DNA of 64,000 nt, from positions 1 through 64,000 of the forward strand of contig CAUZRQ010000005.1 in the NCBI GenBank assembly GCA_963582065.1, read 5' to 3'. The translations under genes and the position numbers were made by a program. The notes under the pieces were generated by a model, which saw only the letters and a program-made list of their open reading frames with translations, made no database searches and was not told the DNA's origin. Source of the stretch: UBA8437 sp963582065 (GTDB lineage: Bacteria > Planctomycetota > Planctomycetia > Planctomycetales > Planctomycetaceae). This document shows, piece after piece, positions 27,465 to 38,100 of the stretch; positions within the stretch are counted from its first letter, which is position 1; each line of letters opens with the position of its first letter.

Positions 27465-30389
27465 ATGACTTTTCTCTCTCTCCGCCGTCTGCTCTCGACA
27501 ATGGTGGCCCTGGCCACCCTGTCGACCGTCGGCTTGGCCCAGGACAAGGCTCCGGCGGCGGCGAAACCGAAGTTGGCGGCGAGCGACCGCGCGCTGCTGC
27601 AGAAACTGCTCCAGCGAGTCGAGACACTCGAGGTGGAACTGAAGAAGCTGCGTGAAACCGCCAAGCCGTTGGTCCCGGTGGATCCGTCCAAGCGGCAGGT
27701 CGTGGCGATGATCGAGACCACATTCCTGGGCGCGCCGTATTACCGAACCACCGGCTCGCGGTTTTTGGCCGCCAAGCTGGTGCTGGTCAACCTCACCAAC
27801 AAGCCCCAGGAACTCACCCGCGAATCGGTGAAATTGACCGTCGACGGCAAATCGTACGCAATGCCGGCCACCTTGCCGTCAACTCTCCGCTCGTTCTCGT
27901 TCCAGGTCGGAAACCGGAGTTTCCAGTCGAGCCAGCTGAAGTGGTTGAACAAGTTGACCTTGCCCAACGGCGGCAGTGGATCGACCTGGCTGATCTTCCC
28001 CGGACTGCCGCAGGGTCCACAGGTCCCCAAACTCAGCCTCTCGCTCGGACTCGGCAAGACACCGGTGACCATCGATCTCAACGCCCGCGCCCGCAGCCGA
28101 CTGGCAATGGAGACCCGTCGCATCGGCCCGCATGGCAGCCTGGGGCTGATCACGGTCGGTGGTCCGATCGACACCATCAACATCGCCTCGCTGGTCGACC
28201 AGCTCGACACGCTGGCCACCGCCGGGGTTGTCCGCTCGGTGATCAATTTCACCGACAAGGCCCCCCCCATCGAATCCCGGATCTACAGCTGGATGAACCA
28301 GGCCGCCTCGCTGGCCGGCCGCGGGACGATCACCGGCACCACTCCGTTTCCGACCATCCCGGCCGCGATCCGCGAACTGCACCTGGCGGCGGTTCCCAAC
28401 CAGCGATCCAGAAGCGGCGGACCGGTCCGGACCAGCGGCATGCCGTTCAAAGGATTTCCCGTGCAGATCTCCAGCCCGCGGCCCCCGGGAACAAACCCGT
28501 CGCGGGTCCACAAGACGATCGAACTGGCGGTGACGGCTGCACTGGCCACCGCGTATCGCGTGTTGCCCCGCGACGAATTGCTCGAGGAGATCCAGCACGG
28601 CGACCCGCTGACACGGCCGGCGGCGCTGGCCAGCGGAGGCGGTCGGTTGAAGACCGAGGACCTGCCACTGCTGCTCTCACTGACCAGTGACGACTCACCG
28701 GCGATCGCCCAGGCCGCGGTGATCAGCCTCAGGCACTACGGAGAACCCGCGGCGGTCAAGAAGCTCAAGGACCTCGCCCACCGCAACCAGCCACCGCTTT
28801 CGACGACCGCTTTCGACAGCCTGGCTGCCTCGCGTTATCCCGCCTCCCACGAAACCCTGCTGAAGATGCTGGGCGACTCCGATCCCAAGGCCCGCAAGGA
28901 CATCGTGGCCACCATGGCTCGGTACCCGCGGCCGGCATTCGCCGACGCGATCCACGGATACGCCACAAACGCCGATCCGGAACTGTCCCTGGCCGCCCTG
29001 CAGGCCCTGGCCCGCATCGGGCATCCCGGCCTGATGGACGTGCTCAGAGACGCCCTCAAGGGCACCCACCCGCCTCGTCGCAATGCCGCGCTGTCGATTC
29101 TCGCCTCCCGGCCCGACCAAGACAGCCAACGGCTGGCAATCGAACACGTGCTCAAGAGGCTCGAATCGACCCCACCGGACAACACCATGACCTCGCTGCT
29201 GATCCGGACCCGCGAGCCGCGAGCCATCCCGATGCTGCTCAAGCACCTGGCCAATTCCCCGGCCAACCGCTCGACCGTCATCAACACGCTGATCCAGATC
29301 GGCGACCAGGACATCGCCGCCAAGCTCCTGGAACACTATCCCAAGCTCAGCAACAACGACCGGGCCAACGTCCTGCGGGCCATCGCACAGGTCGACATCA
29401 ACACCTTCCGCAAGATGGCTCCCGGCGCCCTGGCCTCAAACAACAGCACACTGGTCAACGCCGCCTGCAGCACGCTTCAGCAGGACGCCTCGCCGCAGGC
29501 CGTGGCCATGCTGATCAAGGCGTTCAACTCCACGAGTTCCTCGACCACCTGGAACTACACCGCCAACGCCCTGGCGGCCATTGGCACCGGCGAGGCCCGC
29601 AAGGCGCTCGAGGCAGCGCGGACCGAGAAGAACAACAGAAAGAGGAACTACGCCGTCAACGCGCTGCGGAACCTGATGCAGCGGTCGCCCGGCTACCAGT
29701 ACCTTTCGATGGGACGGAACTACTCACAGCAACTGAACTGGAAACAGGCTCTCACCCAGTACAACCTCGCCATCAAGATCGACCCCCGGCTCTCGGCGGC
29801 CTACGCCGGCCGTGGCAACGTCAAGCTGCAGCTGGACGACAAGAAACTGGCCGGAGCACGCAAGGACTTCGTCAAGGCCGTCGAACTCGACCCGCTCAAC
29901 TCTCAGGCCATGACCGGCATGGCCATCGTCCTGCTGCGTGAGGGCAAGCTCGATGCGGGACTGAAATACGCCGAGGACTCTCAGAAGAAGGCCACGTCGA
30001 GCAACCTCACGTCGGTCCGCCGGATGTACGCCTACAACCTGGCCTGCGTCTACAGCCGCGCAATCGAGATGATCAACAAGGACCCCAAACTGCCCGACCG
30101 CGACAACCGGCTGGCATCCTGCCGCAAGAAGGCCCTCGAACAGCTCGAAAAGGCCATGAAGTACGGCTGGCGGGACAAGACCTGGCTGAACAAGGACCCC
30201 GACCTCAAGTCGGTCCGCGGACTGCCCGAGTTCAAGAAGATCTTCGGAGTCGCTCCGAAGTCGCGACCCAAGGGGAAGGTGAAACCGAAGGTGAAGCCAG
30301 GCATCAAGTTGAAGAACCGGAAGGCGGTCATTCCGAAGAAGGCGTTGCCCAAGGCCGTCCGAAAAGCCGTGAAGAAGAAAGAGGGCTAA
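27465..30389 (+). CDS. Secreted HEAT-repeat and TPR protein
   Basis: The 974-aa protein has a signal peptide ('MTFLSLRRLLSTMV' to 'GLAQ') and a short coiled-coil (about 35-65). A conserved beta-rich region with proline-rich linkers (about 70-370), HEAT repeats (about 380-730) and two or three TPR motifs (about 735-900) follow. It ends in a very Lys-rich tail (about 925-974). The start at 27465 has CGGAG 10 nt upstream; an in-frame ATG at 27444 has no such site. No catalytic motif is visible, so it is probably a scaffold at the cell surface or in the periplasm; the basic tail could bind acidic polymers. Confidence 0.75.
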   Translation: MTFLSLRRLLSTMVALATLSTVGLAQDKAPAAAKPKLAASDRALLQKLLQRVETLEVELKKLRETAKPLVPVDPSKRQVVAMIETTFLGAPYYRTTGSRFLAAKLVLVNLTNKPQELTRESVKLTVDGKSYAMPATLPSTLRSFSFQVGNRSFQSSQLKWLNKLTLPNGGSGSTWLIFPGLPQGPQVPKLSLSLGLGKTPVTIDLNARARSRLAMETRRIGPHGSLGLITVGGPIDTINIASLVDQLDTLATAGVVRSVINFTDKAPPIESRIYSWMNQAASLAGRGTITGTTPFPTIPAAIRELHLAAVPNQRSRSGGPVRTSGMPFKGFPVQISSPRPPGTNPSRVHKTIELAVTAALATAYRVLPRDELLEEIQHGDPLTRPAALASGGGRLKTEDLPLLLSLTSDDSPAIAQAAVISLRHYGEPAAVKKLKDLAHRNQPPLSTTAFDSLAASRYPASHETLLKMLGDSDPKARKDIVATMARYPRPAFADAIHGYATNADPELSLAALQALARIGHPGLMDVLRDALKGTHPPRRNAALSILASRPDQDSQRLAIEHVLKRLESTPPDNTMTSLLIRTREPRAIPMLLKHLANSPANRSTVINTLIQIGDQDIAAKLLEHYPKLSNNDRANVLRAIAQVDINTFRKMAPGALASNNSTLVNAACSTLQQDASPQAVAMLIKAFNSTSSSTTWNYTANALAAIGTGEARKALEAARTEKNNRKRNYAVNALRNLMQRSPGYQYLSMGRNYSQQLNWKQALTQYNLAIKIDPRLSAAYAGRGNVKLQLDDKKLAGARKDFVKAVELDPLNSQAMTGMAIVLLREGKLDAGLKYAEDSQKKATSSNLTSVRRMYAYNLACVYSRAIEMINKDPKLPDRDNRLASCRKKALEQLEKAMKYGWRDKTWLNKDPDLKSVRGLPEFKKIFGVAPKSRPKGKVKPKVKPGIKLKNRKAVIPKKALPKAVRKAVKKKEG

Positions 30390-30397
30390 GCCTCGCG

Positions 30398-30964
30398 ATG
30401 GTGTACCTGGATCGGATCTACACCCGCGGCGGCGATGCGGGCGAGACGTCGCTGGGTGACGGCAGCCGTGTCCCCAAGACCAGCCGGCGGATCGTCGCCT
30501 ACGGGGCTGTTGACGAGCTCAATGCCGTGATCGGCGCGGCCCGTGCTGCCACCGGCGAGGACGTTGCCGCAAGCCTGGCCACGATCCAGAATGCGCTCTT
30601 TGATGTCGGCGCCGACCTGTGTGTTCCCGAAACCGACGGGGACGGGACCGCTTCGCTGAAAGTCACGCCCGAGCAGGTTTCGGAGCTCGAAACCACTATC
30701 GACACCCTCACCGAACGACTCGAACCTCTGACCAGCTTCGTCCTGCCGGGCGGATCGCCGGCGGCAGCCGCACTGCACCAGGCCCGCACCGTCTGCCGCC
30801 GCGCCGAGATCGAAGTGCTGCGGCTGGCCGAACACGAAACCGTCAACGACCAGGTGATCATCTACCTCAACCGGCTCTCCGACCTCCTGTTCGTCCTGGC
30901 CCGAGCCGCCAACGACGACGGCCGCAACGACGTGCTGTGGGTTCCCGGCGGACAACCCGAATGA
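30398..30964 (+). CDS. ATP:cob(I)alamin adenosyltransferase (PduO type)
   Basis: The 188-aa protein transfers the adenosyl group of ATP to cob(I)alamin to make coenzyme B12. Family motifs are complete: 'IYTRGGDAGETSL' (ATP-binding, residues 7-19), 'VAYGAVDELNAVIG' (33-46), 'SFVLPGGSP', 'CRRAEIEV' and 'YLNRLSDLLFVLAR' near the C-terminus. It is cytoplasmic and probably a trimer. It implies that the organism uses adenosylcobalamin enzymes, such as methylmalonyl-CoA mutase, not seen here. It starts 8 bp after the preceding gene, so it is part of the same transcript. Confidence 0.93.
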   Translation: MVYLDRIYTRGGDAGETSLGDGSRVPKTSRRIVAYGAVDELNAVIGAARAATGEDVAASLATIQNALFDVGADLCVPETDGDGTASLKVTPEQVSELETTIDTLTERLEPLTSFVLPGGSPAAAALHQARTVCRRAEIEVLRLAEHETVNDQVIIYLNRLSDLLFVLARAANDDGRNDVLWVPGGQPE

Positions 30965-31001
30965 ACCCGCTTTTGCTCCTTCAACCGGAAGCCTCCTGTT
31001 C

Positions 31002-32216
31002 ATGCAACGACGCTCCTTCACCAAGCTCCTGGCATTCGGCGCGGGCAGCCAATTGATCGGCGAACCAGAAACCGACGCCGCCGATGGCAAGCCGATGCCG
31101 CCCGGAAACTCCGACGACCGGAAACCCTCCGACCAACCCGACCCGGTCGTCGTCGAGGACTTCATCGAGCTGTCGCGGCAGAAGTTGCCCGGGCCCACGT
31201 GGGAGTACATCAGCACCGGCTCGGAAGACCAGGTCACCCTGGCCGAAAACACCAATGCGTTCCGCCGCATCGGGGTACTGCCCCCGGTCCTTCACGGTGT
31301 CGGCCAGGCCGACCTCTCGACCACCGTACTCGGCCAGAAGATCGATCTGCCGGTGATGCTGGCGCCGGTCGCAGGCCTGAAGATGTTCCACCCCGACGGA
31401 GCCCAGGCATCCGCCCGGGCCGCCGGGGCCGCCGGTACGATCTGTGCCGTCAGCAGCAGCTGTTTCAGCAGTGTCGAGGAGGTCGCCGCTGCCAGCGATG
31501 GGCCCAAGTGGTTCCAGATCTACATGCCCAGGGACAAGGGGGTTGCCAGGTCACTGGTGAAGCGGGTCGAGGCTGCCGGATTCGGAGCCATCGTCGTCAC
31601 CGTTGACCTGGGAGAACGCAAGGACGCCGATCGCAGGAACCGCTTCAGTGTCCCCCACGAGATGCTGCTGAAGCACCTTCGCGACATCGGGCACACGCTG
31701 CCCGATTCGATCAGTGCCAAGAAACTCGATGCGTTCAATCTCGCGGCGTGGCAACTTTCGATGTCGTGGGACATCTTCGACTGGCTCCGTGGCCTCACCC
31801 GTCTGCCGCTGATCGTCAAAGGGGTGCTGACCGAAAACGATGCCCGCCGGGCGGTCAGGGAGAACGTCGACGGCATCGTCGTCAGCAATCACGGCGGTCG
31901 ACGGCTTGACGGCATGCCCGCATCGATCGACCGCCTGCAACGGGTCGCCGAAACCGTCGACGGCAAGGCCGAACTGTTTCTCGACAGCGGGATCCGTCGC
32001 GGAACCGACGTCCTCAAGGCACTGGCCCTGGGAGCCCGGGCCGTGCTGGTCGGACGACCGCAGGCCTGGAGCCTGGCGGCCGGAGGCCAGCAGGGCGTCA
32101 GCCAGATGCTCGGGTTCTTCCGGGAAGAGCTCGAGAACGCCATGATCTCGTGCGGTTGCCGCAACCTCGGCGAGATCACCACTGACCTGCTCCTGAATAT
32201 TCCGCCGATGGATTGA
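31002..32216 (+). CDS. FMN-dependent alpha-hydroxy-acid oxidase/dehydrogenase, exported form
   Basis: The 404-aa protein belongs to the LldD/glycolate-oxidase family. It has 'PTWEYISTGSEDQVT' (FMN-binding Tyr region), 'PVMLAPVAGLKMFHPDGAQASARAA', the Lys strand 'LIVKGVL' and the active-site His of 'SNHGGRRLDGMPAS'; 'FLDSGIRRGTDVLKALALGA' binds the FMN phosphate. It would oxidise an L-2-hydroxy acid such as lactate or glycolate to the keto acid. The N-terminus (MQRRSFTKLLAFGAGS) resembles a twin-arginine signal, unusual for this family, so the enzyme may act in the periplasm. It follows the adenosyltransferase gene by 37 bp. Confidence 0.85.
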   Translation: MQRRSFTKLLAFGAGSQLIGEPETDAADGKPMPPGNSDDRKPSDQPDPVVVEDFIELSRQKLPGPTWEYISTGSEDQVTLAENTNAFRRIGVLPPVLHGVGQADLSTTVLGQKIDLPVMLAPVAGLKMFHPDGAQASARAAGAAGTICAVSSSCFSSVEEVAAASDGPKWFQIYMPRDKGVARSLVKRVEAAGFGAIVVTVDLGERKDADRRNRFSVPHEMLLKHLRDIGHTLPDSISAKKLDAFNLAAWQLSMSWDIFDWLRGLTRLPLIVKGVLTENDARRAVRENVDGIVVSNHGGRRLDGMPASIDRLQRVAETVDGKAELFLDSGIRRGTDVLKALALGARAVLVGRPQAWSLAAGGQQGVSQMLGFFREELENAMISCGCRNLGEITTDLLLNIPPMD

Positions 32217-32291
32217 ACCGATGATCGACCTCACTCCACGTTGCCGGTTCCTCTCGATGGGAACCCTGGGCGTGTGAAGAACTCCGACACG

Positions 32292-33533
32292 ATGCCGTAC
32301 CACACCCGGATCTCGCTGCTGCTGGCTGCCGCCGGCCTGTTGGTCGGGTCGGATATCCGGGCCCAGGAGTGGACCCGCTTCCGCGGCCCCAACGGGTCCG
32401 GCATCAGCACGGCCCGTGGAATCCCCTCAACGTGGACAACCGGCTCCTACGCCTTCCAGGCCAAGCTCCCCGGCAGCGGACTTTCCTCGCCGGTCGCCTG
32501 GGGAAACCGCGTCTTCGTCACCTCCGCCGACACCGAGTCCGGACGCCGACACCTGGTCTGCCTTTCACTGGCCGACGGCAAGGAACTCTGGAAGCGGGCC
32601 GAACCGTTCACCAGTTACAAGAAACACCGCCAGAACACGTTCGCGTCGTCGACGCCGGCAGTCGACGCCGAGCGGGTCTACAGCATCTGGCAGTCGAAGA
32701 CCGATTCGGCACTCCTGGCCTACCGGCACGACGGCAAACCCTCGTGGCGCGTCCCGCTGGGGGCATTCAAAGGCGGCCACGGCCCGGCCGCCTCACCGAT
32801 CGTCCACAACGGCATCGTCTACCTGTGCAACGATCACGAGGGACCCAGTTTCCTGCTGGCCGTTGATGCTGTCAGCGGCCAGGTGAAGTGGAAGGTCCCC
32901 CGCAGCGGCAAACGCGCCTGCTACTCGACCCCCTGTGTGTTCAACCGACCCGGTCACGGCACCGAGATCATCTTCGTCCATTCCTACCAGGGCATCTGGG
33001 GCGTGGCGGCCGACTCGGGGAACAAGAACTGGCAGATCGACGTCTTCGGAACCTTCAAGCAGCGGGCCATCGCATCGCCTGTCATCGCCGGTGACCTGGT
33101 GATCGGATCCAGCGGTTTCACCACTGCCAAGAAGAACATCGTCGCGGTCCGGCCGGGCAAGAAGGTCGACGAGGTGGCCGAAGCATTCCGTGTCTCTCAA
33201 TCGGTTCCTCACATCCCCACGCCGCTGGTCTACCAGGCCCACATGTACCTCTGGGCCGACATCGGGGTCGTGTCGTGCATATCGATGAAGACCGGCAAGT
33301 CGGTGTGGCAGAAGCGGGTCGGCGGCAGATTTTTCGGCTCGCCGATCTGCATCGACGGGCGTCTGTTCGCCATCGACGCCAGGGGCACCGTCGTCGTCCT
33401 GGCGGCCAGTCCCGAGTACAAGCTGCTGGGGAAGAACCCGCTGGGAGAGCGTTCACAGGCCACCCCGGCGGTCTCGGGCGGAAAATTGCTGCTGCGAACC
33501 AACTCTCAGCTGATCGCAATCGGCAGCGAGTAG
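32292..33533 (+). CDS. Secreted PQQ-like beta-propeller protein
   Basis: The 413-aa protein has a signal peptide ('ISLLLAAAGLLVGSDIRA') and a PQQ_2-type propeller opening with 'EWTRFRGPNGSG', followed by eight blade repeats such as 'GKELWKRAEPF', 'GQVKWKVPRSG' and 'GKSVWQKRVGG'. The start at 32292 is preferred over 32241 because it begins directly before the signal peptide. It ends 5 bp before the convergent sulfatase gene. It is a third member of the family in this window (compare 8761 and 13245). Confidence 0.8.
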   Translation: MPYHTRISLLLAAAGLLVGSDIRAQEWTRFRGPNGSGISTARGIPSTWTTGSYAFQAKLPGSGLSSPVAWGNRVFVTSADTESGRRHLVCLSLADGKELWKRAEPFTSYKKHRQNTFASSTPAVDAERVYSIWQSKTDSALLAYRHDGKPSWRVPLGAFKGGHGPAASPIVHNGIVYLCNDHEGPSFLLAVDAVSGQVKWKVPRSGKRACYSTPCVFNRPGHGTEIIFVHSYQGIWGVAADSGNKNWQIDVFGTFKQRAIASPVIAGDLVIGSSGFTTAKKNIVAVRPGKKVDEVAEAFRVSQSVPHIPTPLVYQAHMYLWADIGVVSCISMKTGKSVWQKRVGGRFFGSPICIDGRLFAIDARGTVVVLAASPEYKLLGKNPLGERSQATPAVSGGKLLLRTNSQLIAIGSE

Positions 33534-33538
33534 CCACT

Positions 33539-34936
33539 TCAGCGCAACGGCTGCGGCTCACCCTCCTCCACCTGTGGGCCGATCGTCCTGGTGAATTTCA
33601 CCCCCGTCACCCGGTCGACATTGTCGGCCCGACGGCGACGGCCGGCCGGAAAGTCACCCGTCCGCTGCCGCCAGGTCGCCAGCGCCTGTTCCAACCGCTT
33701 GCGAGTGCTGCTCAACCCCGGCTGATCCGCCAGGTTGCGAAACTCGCCGGGATCCTTGCCCGAGTCATAGAGCTCCACGGACGGCCGCGGCACCCGGAAG
33801 ATCTGCATCTGATCCCCGGTGAGCCGGCCCCCGGTCCTGCCAGTCACCAGGTCCTTCCACGACGGGCTGCGGCTGCAGTCGGCCGGGTGTCCGAAGGGCC
33901 TGTCGAGGTACGCGTTGGTGATCAGCTTGTGGGTTCGCGTCCGAACGCAACGGATGTGTTCGTCGGCGTTGTGCCAGTTCCTCTCGGCGAAAATGAACTC
34001 GCGACCAGGTCGCGAGGGGTCGGCAAGTACCGGCACCAGGCTGCGGCCGACCATCGTCGACGGCTTCTCGATTCCCGCCACCTCGGCAAACGTCGGAGCC
34101 AGGTCGATGACGCTGGTCAGCCCCTCGTGTACGCCGCCACCCTTGATCCCCCCGGGCCAACACATCACCAACGGTGTGCCGATCCCCGAGTCGTAGACGG
34201 TGCCCTTGGCCCGCGGAAACGGCTCGCCGTTGTCTCCCAGGAAGACCACCAGCGTGTTCCTGAAACGGCCCCGCTTCTTCAACTCGTCCACCATCCGGCC
34301 GATGTTGCGGTCCATCCGACCGATCTCGTCGTAGTACAGCGCCAGGTCGCGCCGGGTCGAGAGCGTGTCGACCAGGAACGGCGGCACGACCACCCGGGCA
34401 GGATCATGTGGCGGCTTCAGAGCTCCGGCCCTGTAGGGACGATGGGCGTCACGGAATCCGACCCACATGAAGAACGGTTTCTCCGGCGCCTTGTCGAGGA
34501 ACTTCGCGAACTCCCCGACCGCCTTGCCGTACCAGTCGAACTGCTTCACGCCGTTGGGACCGTAGTGGGTCTTGAGCATGTGGCCGGTGAAGTACCCGGC
34601 CTTCCGCAGGGGTGTCGAGATGAACAGGCCGTCGGCCGGCAACCGCATGTGCAGATCTTCGGCTCCGGTCTGGTGAGGGTACCGTCCACTGAGAATGCTG
34701 ATCCTCGAGGGACTGCAGGACGACGTGGTCAGAAACGCGTTGGTGAACTTCAGGCCGGCGGCCGCCAGGGCATCGATGTTCGGAGTGCGAATCGACGGGT
34801 GGCCGTAACACCCGTAGTCCTTCCAGCCGATGTCGTCACCGATGACGACCAGGATGTTCGGACGATCAGCAACCGCGGGTGCACCGACCAGTGTCAGTAC
34901 GAGAGCCGCGGCAAGCAGGGGACGAAGGTTGCACAT
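33539..34936 (-). CDS. Secreted formylglycine sulfatase (C-type)
   Basis: The 465-aa protein has a signal peptide ('LLAAALVLTLVGAPAVA') and the N-terminal sulfatase metal motif 'VIGDDIGW' (residues 31-38). The signature 'CSPSRISILSGRYPH' follows, with C74 expected to become formylglycine. 'LGDNGEPF' contributes a second pair of metal ligands. The substrate is likely a sulfated sugar of algal polysaccharide; the exact ester is not readable. A formylglycine-generating or anSME enzyme is needed and is not in this window. It is divergent from the LamG-DUF1549 gene at 35118 with about 180 bp between, and the two may be co-regulated. Confidence 0.88.
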   Translation of the reverse strand: MCNLRPLLAAALVLTLVGAPAVADRPNILVVIGDDIGWKDYGCYGHPSIRTPNIDALAAAGLKFTNAFLTTSSCSPSRISILSGRYPHQTGAEDLHMRLPADGLFISTPLRKAGYFTGHMLKTHYGPNGVKQFDWYGKAVGEFAKFLDKAPEKPFFMWVGFRDAHRPYRAGALKPPHDPARVVVPPFLVDTLSTRRDLALYYDEIGRMDRNIGRMVDELKKRGRFRNTLVVFLGDNGEPFPRAKGTVYDSGIGTPLVMCWPGGIKGGGVHEGLTSVIDLAPTFAEVAGIEKPSTMVGRSLVPVLADPSRPGREFIFAERNWHNADEHIRCVRTRTHKLITNAYLDRPFGHPADCSRSPSWKDLVTGRTGGRLTGDQMQIFRVPRPSVELYDSGKDPGEFRNLADQPGLSSTRKRLEQALATWRQRTGDFPAGRRRRADNVDRVTGVKFTRTIGPQVEEGEPQPLR

Positions 34937-35054
34937 GGAGTGACCGGTGGATCGGGAACGAGGTTGTCGACAAATTCGTCGGTGGCCGCACCCCATCGTA
35001 ACCACCCGGCCACGCGGCGGCCCAGCGAGAGTGTCGGGGAACAGTTCAAGGCAA

Positions 35055-35084
35055 TTGACCGACCTCCCACAACGGGGCTATTCT
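35055..35084 (+). promoter_or_regulatory. Sigma-70-type promoter of the LamG-DUF1549 gene
   Basis: TTGACC (35055-35060) and TATTCT (35079-35084) are 18 bp apart. The transcript would start about 27 nt upstream of the ATG at 35118, and a GGAG lies 8 nt upstream of that ATG. This sits in the divergent region shared with the sulfatase gene at 34936. Confidence 0.45.
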
Positions 35085-35117
35085 GGAGAACCCGGCCGAG
35101 CCATCGGAGCCCTCTCG

Positions 35118-38100
35118 ATGCAGAATCCCGCCCGTCTCACGGTTCTCCTGGCCGTGATATGTTTCGGCTGGCAGTTACCGGCCGGGTCCATGGAGGCGAA
35201 GGAGAGAGACCGCTACACGGTCGAAGTTTCTCGAGACAAGCCGGTCGCCTGGTGGCGGTTCAACACCACCAGCTCACCGTTTGTCAGTCGCGGCTCGGCG
35301 CAGTTGCCGGCCCGAGCCACGAAGTCGGTCGAGGCGGGCATCCCCGGACCCCGACCACGGTTCTATCCGCTCTTCGATTCGGCCAACCTCTCGGTGGGTC
35401 TCTCGGGCAGCGATCACCTGGTGATCTCCGACCCGGGTGAGAACAGCCCGTTGGATTTCACCAACGGCGACGCGATCACGTTGGAGGCCTGGGTGCAGCT
35501 GAAACAAATCAGCGCTGACCAGAACATCTACGTCGTCGGCAAGGGCCGTACCAACAACCCGGGCCAGAAATCCGAAAACCAGAACTGGGCCCTGCGACTG
35601 ACCGGTCGCCAGGGCACGGCCCGGGTCAGCTTCCTGTTCCGCAATGCCGACAACCGGCAGGGGGTCCGCAACGACTTCCACCGCTGGATTGCCGACGTCG
35701 GCTTCTCATCCGGCGACGCCTGGCACCACGTCGCGGTGACCTACGTCTTCGGCAAACCGGACAGCCTGCGAGGCTACCTGGATGGCGAACCGATCGCCGG
35801 AACCTGGGACCTGGGCGGCAAGACGACCAAGCCACCGGTGGTGGACAACGACGAGGTCTGGATCGGCAGCACGCTGGGGGGCAACCCCGGGACAACGCTG
35901 TCCGGGCGGATCGACGAGGTGGCCATCTACCGGGCGGCCCTGGCCCCCGGGCGGCTTGCCACTCACTTCAAGTCAACTCGTCCCGACCCGCGATTGGCCC
36001 GGATCCCCGACGCAGAGGTGCCCGGGAACGCGATGCTGGTCGAGGTGCTCGAGGGGGTGCCGGCCAAGACGTCGTGGAACTTCCCCCGCTCACGTCCCGT
36101 GGAACGATGGCAACAACCAGCCGCTGCCTGGGTCGGGTTGCCACGCAAGTACTCGTCCGAAGGCCTGATCATCGATCGGTCGTCGCCGTTTCTGCTGCGA
36201 GTCCGAAGCCATCTGAAATTGCCTGCAGGCAAGTACCAGTTCGTCCTGCGAGCCCGCAACGCCGCACGGCTCTCGATCGACGGCCGGCTGGTCGCCTCAA
36301 CCGGATTCCTCAGTCGCAACGCCAGTGGCCACGAACAGGTTCCCGCGCAGGTCGTCAGCGGCCGGGACGACCTCGTCGATCTCTCGCCCGGGCACCAGCA
36401 GGCGCTGGTCGACGTGACACTTGAACCGACCATCGGCGACGACCACCTGCTGCTGCTCGAGGCGTTTGTCGGAGGTGCCGGCGTGCGGACCGAGCTGGGT
36501 GAACTGCTGGTTGGCGTTTCCCCCGAGGGCAAACCTTTCCGGCTGTTGACCGCGGGTGGCGCCGACCCGGTCGGCCTCTCGGAAGTCGAATGGGACCGCT
36601 ACGTCGTGACCTTCGGCAAGCAACTGGTTGCCTGGAACGACCAGAGACGGCGGACCAGCGACCCGCTCGAACGAGAATACTGGAAGCGTCGGCACCGGAT
36701 TGCCCGTCAGGCGGTCCCGGCCCTGCCACTTCCGGGAACCGACACCTCGCTGGGAGCGGTTGATCGCTGGTTGAAGGCGGCCGCTGCCCCGGGACCCACC
36801 GAATCGGTTGTCGGCGACCACACGTTTCTCCGCCGACTGGTGCTCGATACGACCGGCGTCATTCCGACCCTCTCGGAGATCAACTGGTTCCTGTCCCGCC
36901 CGGTGACCACGCGCCGCGGCGACGCCGTCACCCGTTTCCTGGCCGATCCGCGGTGGGCCGACCACTGGGTGGGTTACTGGCAGGACGTACTGGCCGAGAA
37001 CCCGGGCATCCTGAAGCCCAAGTTGAACAACACCGGCCCGTTCCGGTTCTGGATACACGAGTCGTTTCGCGACAACAAGCCGATCGACCGTTTCGTGACC
37101 GAGCTGGTGCTGATGAAGGGCAGTCGCTACGGCGGCGGCCCGGCCGGCTTCGCGATGGCCACCGAGAACGATGCCCCGATGGCCGCCAAGGCACACGTAC
37201 TGGGCACGGCCTTCCTGGGCGTCCAGTTGAAATGCGCCCGCTGCCACGACGCGCCCTACCACCCGTTCCGGCAGGAGCAACTGTTCAACCTGGCGGCGAT
37301 GCTCAACCAGCGCCCACTGAAACTGCCCAAGACCAGCACGATTCCCGGTGGACCGCCCCCCGGCGATTCACCGGTCAAGGTCACGCTGAAACCGGGCACC
37401 TCGATCGACCCCATCTGGCCGTTCGCCGAGCTGGCCAGCGGTGACCTGCCGCGGGGCGTCCTGCGAGATCGAGGCAATGCCCGGGAACGCCTCTCTGCGC
37501 TGGTCACGTCGCCGGCCAACCACCGTTTCCCCCAGGTGATGGTCAATCGGCTCTGGAAGCGCTGCCTGGGCTGGGGATTTGTCGATACGGTCGATGACTG
37601 GAACGAAGCGAAGCCCGCCTACCCGAAATTACTGGACTACCTGGGACGAGAACTGGTCCGCAGCGGCTATGACCTGAAGCACGTCGCCCGGTTGATCTTC
37701 GAATCCCGCGCCTACCAGCGACCGGTCCGGCCCGCCGAGACTCTCACCAGGGACACGCCACCGGCAGCTGCTCCGATCCGACGCCGACTGGTAGCCGAAC
37801 AAATCGTCGACTCGCTGTTCGTCGTCAGCGGAAAAGCGATGCGAACCGAGTACCTGACGCTCGACCCGGAGGGCCGACGAGGATCCAACACGTTCCTGAA
37901 CCTGGGCGTGCCCCGTAGATCCTGGGAATTTGCGGCATTGTCCAATGAACGGGATCGCCCGGCGCTGGCATTGCCGGCGGCCCAGAGTGTCGTCGACGTG
38001 CTGCTGGCGTTCGGATGGCGCGAGAGTCGACCTCACCCGACCACGCTCCGCGACGGCACGACGACCGTGCTGCAGCCTCTGGCCCTGGCCAACAGTTCGG

